Of a stretch of 64,000 bases of DNA, positions 1 through 14,364 are shown piece after piece. The notes beneath the pieces are model-generated. The model ran no database searches. It was not told the DNA's origin and saw only the letters and a list, made by a program, of their open reading frames with translations. The stretch comes from Sinohyriopsis cumingii (lineage: Eukaryota; Mollusca; Bivalvia; Unionida; Unionidae): assembly GCA_028554795.2 (NCBI GenBank), contig CM068839.1, forward strand, positions 45,009,117-45,073,116. The letters run 5' to 3'. Position 1 is the stretch's first letter; every line of letters begins with the position of its first letter. The translations under genes and the position numbers were made by a program.

Positions 1-1030
1 TATTAACTAATTAATCGTGAAAGAAACGTTTATGCTAATGTTAATGATAGTTTTTCTTTACATTGGCTTTCAATAATGTATCCTTTATAGCATGTTGCCC
101 TTATGTCAACTGGATTTTATCCTCAGATACATCATCGGCTCCAAAAGTGTATCTATTCCTCCTATAAATTCATTCAAGAATTCATATCATCTTACAAGCT
201 GGGCTATCGTAAAACTTCGTGTTAATTATCGGAATTTGAAAGAGCTTAGCATTTATTGAAAGAAATTGACGTGTTACTTCCGCTAGATGATTCCAAAAAT
301 GGATGTCAAAGTGTGAATTAATTCCTTGCTGAGTTAGAATATCTTTGCTTATTGGAAAGAGATGAAACGTTCTGTAGTTGATGTGGTTTAATTCGGTGCG
401 AAACAGAATATGATTGCTGTAAGTGTGAATGTTCACCTTTGTACTCAAAGTATTGTCGTCGTAAAGTCAGACTATTTTTTTTATGAGTGGAGAAAATTAA
501 ATTTAGTTTTTTCTATTAGGCATTAGATACTGTGCAAATTGAACAATACAAATTAGCACCATTTCAGAGCAATTCATTCTAACTGATAATGACTGTAGAC
601 CGGAGCTCGATCATTATACGGTTTTAGACTTGGTGAAATAATAAATGATTCTTCTTTTCTGCATACAAATGTATGAAATTGTATTGGAGCTAGACTCAAT
701 TTTCTTGATGGATGCATCATAAAGAGTTCAAATGTTGCAAAGTAAGACGAAATGATAGAATCATGTCTGATCTGAATTACGGTAGTTTAGGTGACATTGT
801 GTTGGCTCTTTTAAAATTAAGATCGGTATTTTTCTATCGTATAGATATTTCTAATTAGTTTTACTATTGTTAATATTAATCATTTGTTCAGCGACTTTCT
901 TTACAAGGGTATATACAGAGGGAAACTTTAGACCATATTGTGTTTTTCAAAGCCTTCTTTGACAAGTGTTGTCAGATATTAATATAAAAAGGAAACCAAA
1001 GCAAAGATATTTATCAAATGTGAGAACACA
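1..1030. other. AT-rich DNA with no recognisable feature
   Basis: Short open frames only, none with a recognisable motif. I see no repeat array or SINE head here. Confidence 0.6.
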
Positions 1031-1083
1031 ACGAGTATACAGCTATGACGCGAGAAGCCAAAATAAAGCAAACAACGAGTTAA

Positions 1084-2094
1084 TTACGTAGGCAAGAACT
1101 GCTCCTCCGATACTCCATTCGATTAGATACCCACCCAGACAACCATCCCACAAAAATAGCTATAAATAAGTGTAAAATTGTATTCAAACCCAAAATCATA
1201 CCCATCACACCAAGTGGCAAAGTAATCCTTGAACTAAGAGAAAAGATACCTCTACTAAAAAAACAGGTAACAAACAATACAGACCAGAACAAATCACCAT
1301 GGTTACAAAAACCACCAAGGATTATCAATGAAGCTACCAAATTAGGCAATAAAGAAGGACAAGAAAACTTACTAAAACCTGTACTGGTAAACGAAATCAA
1401 CCAAAAATACCCGGACTATGTTAAAATATATACCGATGGATCAAAAACAAACAACCCACCTAGAACAGCAGCAGCAAGGATTAACACTGAGGCTACCAAA
1501 TTAGGCAATAAAGAAGGACAAGAAAACTTACTAAAACCTGTAAACGAAATCAACCAAAAATACCCGGACTATGTTAAAATATATACCGATGGATCAAAAA
1601 CAAACAACCCACCTAGAACAGCAGCAGCAATAGTCATCCCTGAATTCAATATACAAACGGGATCCAGATTACCGGACTATTGCTCCATTTACACCACTGA
1701 ATTCTGGGCTATACTTGAATCACTACAATGGATCAAAGACAACCAAATACCTAAAGCAGTCATTATAAGCGATTCCCTAAGCGTTATCAATTTGATCCAA
1801 AATCGCAATGCACACTCTAGGGAACAGTTCCTCGACAGAGCATGCCAATTAATCGACGATGTCACTACAGCACATCAATTAGTCGAGCTCATGTGGATAC
1901 CGTCGCACATTGGAATCTCTGGCAACGAAACAGCAGACAAAGTTGCAAAACCCAAACTAGGAGATCAAAACTCTATCAAGCTTAACTATAGCTCTACAGA
2001 AGCAATACGCTTCACACAAACATATATAGACCAAACATGGCAAGATTTTTGGAACTCCTCCACAAAAGGTAAAAAGCACCATGAAACCCAATAA
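1084..2094 (+). pseudogene. LINE ORF2 C-terminal fragment: RNase H domain with internal duplication
   Basis: One frame stays open for 337 codons between the stop at 1081-1083 and the stop at 2092-2094, although it has no ATG near its start. Early residues (LLLRYSIRLDTHP) resemble the linker between reverse transcriptase and RNase H in I-type LINEs. RNase H motifs follow in order: IYTDGSK (catalytic D), TTEFWAI (E), IISDSLS (D) and WIPSHIGISGNETADKVA (last D). All four acidic positions are present. RNase H removes RNA from the RNA:DNA hybrid during retrotransposition. The segment holding the first motif is duplicated in frame (1317-1628). A frameshift near 2081-2094 separates this frame from the C-terminal Cys/His part. 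It is a fragment, so not expected to work alone. Confidence 0.75.
1317..1628 (+). repeat. In-frame tandem duplication inside the RNase H domain
   Basis: Two adjacent copies, 1317-1475 (159 bp) and 1476-1628 (153 bp). They differ by a 6-bp indel (extra codons for LV in the first copy) and a few substitutions near the start. Both copies keep the reading frame and both carry the YTDGSK catalytic motif. Confidence 0.9.
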
Positions 2095-2449
2095 AAAAAA
2101 CGTAGATAGGAACATACAGCTACCTAAGGGTACCTATTTAGAACAGAAAACCATAAACAGGATAATAACTGAAAAAACTAAACTAGCAAGCAGTTTTGAA
2201 AGGTTTATAGGACCCAAACCAGCAACCATTAACTGCTTTAACTGCCACACCACCGAAGATCTACACCACGTATTCAATATATGCCCAAAATATAAACCCG
2301 CTCGGAAAATATTTATCAAAAACCAAAAAGAGATTGGATCACCACACACATACCCAGAGTTACTTATGGACTCTAATAAAAACAAACAATCAGCATATAA
2401 AAATATAAATCAATTCATAGACTCAGCAGGGCTTGGGAACAAAATATAA
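2081..2449 (+). pseudogene. LINE ORF2 C-terminus with Cys/His motif, frame-shifted from RNase H
   Basis: 122 codons in a different frame from the upstream RNase H part, overlapping it by 14 bp. It contains a cluster with order C-x2-C-x6-H-H-x4-C at 2233-2284 (residues about 52-68), followed by the IF..N tail seen in C-terminal zinc-binding segments of RNase H-bearing LINEs. The ATG at 2081 is probably accidental. The simplest reading is that a one-base indel in or near the A-run at 2088-2100 broke the original polyprotein. Stop at 2447-2449. Confidence 0.6.
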
Positions 2450-2610
2450 TTACTATCCCCACAAAACCAAAAGACCCAGTAACTAGCTAAATAAATTTAG
2501 AAGCCACCACATAAAAACCCATAACATATCATTCAATTTTATAAAAGTATTAATAAATAATTCACTTACGAAGCACCTATAAAAAACTAAGGAAACCGCA
2601 AAATCGGATG

Positions 2611-2698
2611 TCCTAGATGTCCTTAACGAACCGAGTAATCACCTAGGATTCCGGTCCTAGATGTCCTGAACGAACCGTGTAATCGGCTAGGACTCCGG
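2611..2698 (+). repeat. 44-bp direct repeat, two copies, in LINE 3' region
   Basis: Units start at 2611 and 2655, each beginning TCCTAGATGTCC and ending ATTCCGG or ACTCCGG. They are nearly identical with a handful of substitutions. Confidence 0.85.
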
Positions 2699-2926
2699 TC
2701 TCTTGCTAAATAAAGTATAAATAACATTCAATCTCTGAAAACATTAATTAACAAATAACTTAAAGAGGTAATATCTAAAAATTTATAAATAACATAACGT
2801 ATGAAACGCACCCTAAACACCTCGACTAGTAATACCATAATAATCTTGAAAATCTCTCTTCATACATGATTTCTACTACTAACCTCTATAAACAGCATAG
2901 AACACCCCTACTTTTTTAGAACATTT

Positions 2927-2983
2927 TGAAAAAGAAGAAAGAAAAAAAAAGAAGAAAAAAAAAATTGAAAAAAAAAATAAAAT
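2927..2983 (+). repeat. Purine-rich low-complexity tract (A/G)
   Basis: Almost uninterrupted A with scattered G. Either part of the LINE 3' region or an old poly(A)-like end. Confidence 0.8.
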
Positions 2984-3289
2984 CGCAAGAAACACCAGGC
3001 AAATGCAACAAGAAACCAGCAATATAAAGCAAGCATGACCGTTCCCGAGCTCTCCTTCCCACTAATGACAGCCAACCATTGAACTGTAAGGGACCTTTAT
3101 GGACCCACATATTGAGGCCAAACTATCAGGGTTCCTTGAATCCATAAAAGCCTGGGGGAGGTGGCACCATTCCCTTCCCCAGGAACAACTAGCAGGCTGC
3201 AGTGCAGTCAGAAAAAAGTGGCACATGCACAATTGTGCGCACGCCACTATAATTAAACTCAACAACAACAACAACAACAACGAATTAAA

Positions 3290-6553
<3,264 letters not shown>

Positions 6554-6559
6554 CGTATT

Positions 6560-9500
6560 ATGAATTTATAATATATGCAATTTGAACCCGTACATTTGCA
6601 AGGAATAAATATTCATAGGGAATGTCATGAATGGACATTAATCTAAACCCCTTATAATAGAGAAGGTCATACTTTTCATCTATTGTGCAGAGAGGGCAGT
6701 AATAGTATTTTCAGGGTTGATTACTCTCTCTCCCTTGCTCTCCACCCCTCCCATCAATTCACATATTGTTAGTTGAATTTGCAAAGCAGGAGATAATATT
6801 AGTTATATTTGACGATACTGGAATTTAATTTAATGAGAACCAGAAAACTTTGTCTTAAACCATCGACTTATTTGTGGACGTGGCATCTAAGATTAGCCTA
6901 CCCTAAGATGATATGGAATTAGATGGAACGGTTTGATGTTCTTCACCAAATATGCTACGTTAATCCTGGAGAAGATATCGACTTCAATTTCATTTTTAAA
7001 TGACACATAAAACAATTTCTTTATTACAATAAGAAGAAACAAATAGAGAGTCCTGAAATAAATGTAATTATTTCTGGCATTTAATTTATAATATCGGATT
7101 CGATTCTGCACTTTGACAAAACCGCATCCATAACAAAAATAAATTGTTAGCCCTCAAGCTGACGTATTTTATTCTTGATTCGAATTTCTCCAGGGGTTAA
7201 TTACTTTCAATTCCTTTATCAAGTCGAACATTGCTTTTCTAGGATGTTATTGTTTAACATGTTAAATATTATACGCATCTAAAACTAAGTCTTGAATAAT
7301 ATTCGAGACCGCACACAATGCAGTTGATGAATTGTTCTTATCAAATAAAACTTTCCCATTTCGCAATTTAAAGAAGTTGGAATTATGATCATTGCAACCA
7401 AATAAATTCACATGTGCTGTTTTTATTGCATTAAGCATAATTATCCTTTGCTTTATGCTACGTGTTTAGATTCGAATAAACAGTAACACAAGAAAGAGTG
7501 AAAAGAACAAGCTTTGAAAAATATAATAATTTATTTCCCTTGATAAATTATGTAAAAATGAAAAAATATGAACTTACGGTTTTAAGAATCAAATCCAAAA
7601 CTAATTTAAGAATAATCCACAAACAAAATTTTAGAAATCCTAAAAATAAAATGTTCCATTGATTTCAAGTTCAAGTCCCGACGAAGAATCCTGGATGGAA
7701 GACGATGACGTATGCTGTAACTTGTAGTGTGTTGAAGCCTACAGTTCCTTGTAGTAATAAGAAATATCACACCGGTTTTGGAAATAATAATACATTTTTA
7801 TAAGAGCTGTCTTTGTTCAAGACTTTTGTATAAGCACACGTATATCGCCAGGAAATAAAAAGAACTAATCCTTTTGAATCCAAGTAATTCTAAATAACTC
7901 CAAACGACACAACGCTTTTCATTGTGAAAGCCCAATTGAGAATATTTTCTCTAAAACTAAGGTTATATCGTATTCTAAAATGCAGTTTCGATAATCCCGA
8001 AGTTGCGAAGTCGTGAGGGGGTCACGTGATCCTGTTTATATCACGTAAGATTAACATGACTCTGACATAAACCAATTATATTACTCTAAGAAATTTTTTA
8101 AAACTCTTAAATGACGTAGTCCCATCATGACCTCGACAACAACCAATCATTTTAAAATAAAAATTGAACTTCTTTACATGGCTGCTACTCATTTTGTTTA
8201 CGAAAAAATGACTCAGGTAAACTGATTTTCTGGGAAAATATCTCCAGGGAAAAAAATTACAGTACAATATCATGTAATGAAAAGTTAATAACATTAAAAC
8301 TGACAAACAAAGAATTAAATTAAAATAAATAAATATATATTAAATCAGATGTAATTTAATCAATATACATAACATTTGACTGTCACATATTTCACCGTGA
8401 TTGCAAATTATTTATAATGAAATATCAAGCAATTCAAGTTTTCACTTGAAACCAAATTCCTCCACTCAGTAAAGTTCATTAGTGTTCATACTTTGCGTTT
8501 CTTGAAAACGTATTATAGTCACATGTAAACACATATCCATTATAAAACTACTTGCATCCAGACGATGAGACATGTTGATTTGTCTGTAGTTGATAATTAG
8601 TACCGTTTATTATAAATAACATACACTAGTTTAATAAAACAAAATTCTTAGAAATTAAAGAAAAAACATCCATGAAAATATGCAAAATAAGAATATAAAC
8701 GATACGTGACAGACTGCTAAAAATAGGGGAAAGGGAAATTAAATAAGGGTATTCTTGATAATGCTCCGACAAAATCCTAATCAGATCTAAATTACATCAG
8801 CTTAGTAAAATATCAATCACAATAAATGCGAGTATATTAATTTAATGAAGGAACTAGTGCAAAACCGAGAGAAGAAGAAACACGTTGTGGGTGTGAGGGT
8901 TAAAAATTACAAAAACAACAAAAACGCCCTCTCATGTATTCTATAAAGATCCAATCAAGGTCGATTATTATGCTTCCTAAACATTGAAGTCAAATCTTGT
9001 TCCCGAAACGAGATGACCTATTAATCAATCCTCCCTTGAATCATTATGCCACGTAGTTTACAAACTTTTAACTGATGTACAGGCAACTAATAAACTATCT
9101 AAACTGTATGTTATAGTATGTTTTGATCTACCTTGCATGTGATAAATGCATTCTTATGCTTATCTCGTGCATGTGTATACGTAAATACCTCTAAGTACAA
9201 GGAACAACAGGAGAGGAAGAAAATTAATTTACAAACGTTTATCTTAAAATGCAGTCCGAACGGAGCAGAAGTCTCCAGGTAACTACCCTTATGTATTTAA
9301 CACCTTCACTTACTCGAATTTATTCAAACGTCCGTTGCCCTTCACATTTACACATTTTACCTAGCTACTTGCCGCAGTTTGACCGGTTTTCCACTATTTT
9401 TAGTGGAGTCCCAAATTAAAGATGTACACAGAAATTTTGAGTGGAGATAGATTGATTGAGGAACTTGAATAGTTTTCTACTATAAAATAAATCATATATG

Positions 9501-11310
9501 CAGACAGATTAAATTACAATAGAAAAGATCATATTTAATTTCTGATAAACAAACAGAAACAAACAAACTGCCAAGGTTAGTTTTCCCTACAAGTTAAATA
9601 CTTTAATTGGATAGGAACAAATAGTTTCTTTTCTAACGTAAAATGATTTGCCGACAAATATAGAACCGTTGTGTCCATTTTAACATAGCTGTCAACGAGG
9701 CACTAGCAGCATAGGCCTAACATAATATCTATCCAACAAAGGTAAAGAAAATTAGACATAGGTTTTTGGGTGCAGTGCCGTAACGTTTAATACCTACATT
9801 AACAAAGTAGATACTAAAATGTCTGCTTCTGGGAGGGGTTGAGCAGAAAAGCGAGAGAATCTTAAAATCGTTCTTTATGTTTTCTGAATTTTCCAAGGAT
9901 TCTCTATTGCTGAACAATAATTATGATTATTTCATATTTGAAGTTAAATTTGTGTAAGTTTTTCTGTCTTTTGCGAGTTTTTTTAATAGAGTAAGGTGAA
10001 TGTAAATTCTCTGCTGTTTTTGCCAGAACAACTTGATACACAAACGTTAGATGACAGCATGGTTTGGTCTTTAAATGATGCGGCACTTGTCTTTGGATCT
10101 TTGGATATATTTGTTAGAGTTATATTTGCTTGATTATGTTTAGTAATGCATGAATATCTTTTGTTAATCTATGTATGTGTAAAGCTTGATATTACAAAAA
10201 TAAGTATCAGCAGCTCCTAGTAATATCAATACGATAGCTCGGCATAGTTTCCAGAAGGGTTTTTAAAGTCGTGATACGTCATAATTGCAGTGCTGCCGTA
10301 GAATATATCTTTCCTCGCGCAAATCGATACAATCATAAGGAAAATCAACGCCCCAAAATGACGGTAGATAAGAAAAATAGTATGTATCGAGTTTTATGCT
10401 ATTGCAATTCAGACAAGTAATGCAGTTGATTACGTCTGTCGACTTAGAAACTTATTGACTGTTCTTTTTGCCGATAAGTATCTACAATGATTTATAACAG
10501 AAAGGAGACTCTGGATAATACATTAAAACGGTGTGTACATTTTACAAATGTCCCTAAAGCAAATTAAACTTCACTGCTCTTTAGAACATGACTCATAGAG
10601 CCGTCGGTATTTTTTCACATATTGACCATTTTATCACCTAAATTACAAAAAGGGATAAGAATTCACGCATTTGTTTTATTGTCGCAATGTAATTCGAAAT
10701 GATTCTAATGGATTACTATTGCACTGGATGCTTTGAAGCTGTACATTTCCGTTTACCTCACCTTGCTTTGGAAAAATGGTTTTATGTATCTGTCATCTAC
10801 TTATTACGATATTCTGAGTATCTGCTGTTAAATTTAACAAATATTATGAGCTGCTTGCATCGAATGAATCGTGAAATAATAAAATTAAAAGTTTCATCTT
10901 CACTGTGTTTGTCATCATCATTTGTATGTCGTTTCGTGCAAGATTACGCCATAGAATAATCCAAATATAATTCGTAATTTACAATCAGAACACTGTCACA
11001 AGGTTTAAATAATAGAGAAATGTTTTATAACTCTGACATGAAAACCAATATCCTGAAAAGTCGCTATTCTATTATTGGCGTCCAGAATGACAGCAGGTAT
11101 TTGTATTAGAAATTATATAATGTTAGAAAAAGGGCATAACATCAGGGTACTATGTCGCAGTGGTCTAATGTACTGGACCAGGCATCAATTGTTAACAGGA
11201 CGATTTAAAAACATCAAAGTAGCAACAATGCTTAATTGTCTTTTCTCTAATGTCACAAGAGCCAAACAAAGCAGAGACTGTTTTCTTGAATATATGGAAT
11301 ATATGACATA
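6560..11310. other. AT-rich DNA with no recognisable feature
   Basis: Only short frames of low complexity. I see no convincing exon, repeat array or mobile element. Confidence 0.5.
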
Positions 11311-11312
11311 CG

Positions 11313-11690
11313 TTCTATCCTAACCCTTTGATTGGATACATCAATGACATAGTTCCTTTATGAACCCTGTACTTGGACACATCTCTGATAGATTTCCCTC
11401 CTTAACCGTTTGATTCAATACATCTGCGATAAAGTTCCTATCTAAAACAATTTGATTGGACAAAGCTGCTATAAAGATTCTATCCTAACACTTTGATTGG
11501 ACATATCTGTGACAGAGTTGCTTTCCTAATCTTTTGATTGAACATACGAACCCTTTTATTAAAACATTTGTGATAGAGTTCCTATTCTATCACTTAGATT
11601 CCACACATCTGTGAGAGAGTTGCTTTCCTAACCTTTTGAATGAACACATCTGCTGGAGTTGCTTTCATAACGCTTCGACTGAACACCAAA
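11313..11690. repeat. Degenerate ~45-bp tandem repeat, about 8 copies
   Basis: A diverged unit recurs with the themes CCTAAC, TTTGATTGGACA, CATCTGTGATAGAGTT and C(T)TTC. Spacing is roughly 40-50 bp and indels are common, so copy number is approximate. Confidence 0.75.
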
Positions 11691-14250
11691 TAATCAAACT
11701 CTATTGACTTTGATTGCTTTATGGACTACAAATGAAAAGAAACACAAATCAATATTAGTGATAACGAATGGACAAATCACAGTTCCATAGTTTCATGCGA
11801 TTGCATTTGAAATTATATTTGGAAACAAAATAAATTTAAAAAATATAACTTTGTTTGCCTTAGTAATCATGAATGTTCGTATTCCAGCTCAGTTACGTTT
11901 ATAATGAAATCAGAACCATATCTTATATTTCAATCTAATGAAACCCTGCTCTTCCTACTTTGAAGCATATTACTGAATCATCCATTCATTAAATGCGATT
12001 ATAAATGATGACCAATCACCACTGAAGGCGATTATAGGTTATGAAACTGGAGACAGCTAGTTTTCTTATATGTTTTTGGTCATTGAGATAATTTGTAAAA
12101 ATATGCTTAATGTTTTTGGATTGTTATTGAGAGACTTGTTAAACTTATAAATCAAGCATAACGTATTAAAGTAAATTAAACGAATTTATAATCGGAAGGC
12201 AAGTTTATACTTTAAAATATAAGTTTATTTTGAAAAATTGGTGTAATATTTGGTCTTTTTAATTTAACCCGAATTGAAATCTTGCGTGAAAAAAGAAACT
12301 GATTTGTAAAACGCCAAAACCACAAAAAATAATTATACTTTGCATTAAAGGTTTTGTGTTAAAAATAAATAACTAACGTCTTTGAAATATCTCAGTGTTT
12401 TCTTTTGTATTAATGTATCGTAGTTTATAACAGTATCTCCTTCTGAAAGCAATTGTTACAAAACGAAGAATAAATATTGGATCTATTTGAAAATCATATT
12501 ACAAGGAAACAGTTGATACCATTTTGTTACATGTTACCATATCATCCATTTTACCGTAATGCAATCAGCATCATTAACAATTAAGAGGAAGATAAGTATA
12601 TGTGTAGCAGTGGTAATGCGTAATATATGTTCGGGTTTGAACCAATTATGTGGTGATTACCATATACAAATTATGTTCCACATTTTATGAATCCCATGCC
12701 ATACATCGCAAAAAGGCAAAAGTCATTTTGGTAATAAAAGCTTTAGGAAATATAAGTGGTTTTCTAGGTTCTTTAAGTACAAGTCAACGGTACTGTTGAT
12801 CCTTTCAGTCCACTGCAATTGATGATAGATGCAACGATCTATCATTAGAAGAAACTGGTTACGAGTTTGGCTGAAGGCAATATTTACATCAATAAAAATT
12901 AGTTTTCATTTCAGACGCGCTATGTTTCTAAAGGTCTCACAATCATCTTTTAAAACGTTTTGTATCTTGTGTATGGAGAGTACCAATAAATTGCTTGTTG
13001 TAGCTGAGACATTAATTCGAGAGTAAAGATTGTACTTAGTAAAGAAGAAGATTATCCTTTTAATGCAGTTTGTAAAAGAACTTTCCAACATAGTGCTTTA
13101 AAATCATGGATAACACCATATAAGATATAGGCTTGTATAATTATTGATATAATGTTGTTCCATAAGTCTGGGAGGAAGGATGGTGATGGGACATTGAGAG
13201 ACGTAGCCGATATCTCTATCCATAAAGTGAATTCAATTTCGCTGCTTAAGTCTGCATGATGATCAACACTGCTGTAAGGAATGTTGGATTAAGGGTGGAA
13301 CCAGCAAAATAAAAAGATTAAACTGAAAAGGTAAAATATAAGTTGGTGATATTAGTAGTGCTTTATGGATATGACATTTTCCTGGCAACATAAGACAGTT
13401 TAAATGACAATAACCTTTACATTATAATCAATAGTCCTTTGAAGCAACAGAGACATAATGTTCACGTGTGTTGTTTAATGCCTTTGAAGTTATTTGTCTT
13501 CAAAACCGAACCTGAAGGATGAGGAAAAGATCCCAGTTCACCGCATTCATTTGCAAAAATTAAAGTTCGCACAGAAACAATAGCTTACAATATAAAACAT
13601 CAGCAGTTTAGGAGAGATGAATAGACATTAGGATAAATGAACATGACCTCAATACTACTACCACTAGTATTATTGACGGTCATGGGCTGCAAAGTTGCAA
13701 TCATCTCCTAGATGACAGTTACGTTCTATGAAGTTCCTTAAGAGTGAAATGATATAATGTTCTCTATTTTATATAATAAATTTATTTTACTGCACAAATT
13801 CGTAGAAAACGTCCATTTTGATATATTCTTAAAACCGCAGATAAGATTCCATCATATCCACGAAACGGAGATTTAGTATGGTAATAACTGACATGTTTAA
13901 TATGAACAAATCATCTTGTTGGATTGCTTTGTCCTAACGTGTATGCATTTATGTCTTATAGGATCTCGTCGAAAAACATGAATAAAGTTGTTATGTCTCT
14001 CCACTGAATATTCCAGCGGAAGACTTAACACGTTTAGATCGAATACAATTTTTATTTTTTGCATGTAACATTCTTCAAGGGGACAGTTTATTTGAAGTTC
14101 GATATTTGTTCAAACACCAGACAAGGCTGTATCACTGCAGAGATGCACAAAACGTCTGTTACGCATTGTTAGGTTAAAAATAAGTAAAATCGTAAAAGAT
14201 GTTTTTAGCACTTTGTGTTTTGTATATCTGTACTTCAAATATTCCATTTC
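11691..14250. other. AT-rich DNA with no recognisable feature
   Basis: No motif-bearing frame or repeat family recognised. Confidence 0.5.
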
Positions 14251-14362
14251 GTCTGGATGTAATAGATGGCTATATGCCATGTAATAGATGGCTATATGCC
14301 ATGTAATAGATGGCCATATGCCATGTAATAGATGCCTATATGCCTGTGATTACCATCCAGAC
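14251..14362. repeat. 22-bp tandem array (x4) enclosed by a 13-14 bp inverted repeat
   Basis: Four 22-bp units (TGTAATAGATGGCTATATGC plus CA) run from 14258 to 14345. The block starts with GTCTGGATGTAAT (14251-14263) and ends with ATTACCATCCAGAC (14349-14362), which are inverted copies apart from one extra base. Each unit also carries a short palindrome, TGGC-TATAT-GCCA. Confidence 0.85.
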
Positions 14363-14364
14363 AG

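Larger units (their letters stand above)
1035..3281 (+). mobile_element. LINE 3' part (RNase H-bearing, I-superfamily-like), 5' truncated
   Basis: The plus strand is A-rich and G-poor throughout and holds the end of a reverse-transcriptase polyprotein, a full RNase H domain, a Cys/His-rich C-terminus and a long 3' non-coding part. It ends in (AAC)7 at 3261-3281. RNase H placed after the reverse transcriptase is characteristic of I-superfamily elements (I, Nimb, R1 and relatives). The 5' border is uncertain: coding similarity fades above about 1035. The 3' border is taken at the (AAC)n tail, but the purine-rich tract at 2927-2983 could instead be the true end, in which case 2984-3281 would be a second element. 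Confidence 0.7.

Noticed and set aside
2134-2385. 83-codon minus-strand frame
   Set aside because: Antisense to the LINE C-terminal Cys/His frame.
14258-14345. Regular short repeats that could suggest a CRISPR array
   Set aside because: Units are directly adjacent without spacers and the DNA is eukaryotic; it is a tandem array.
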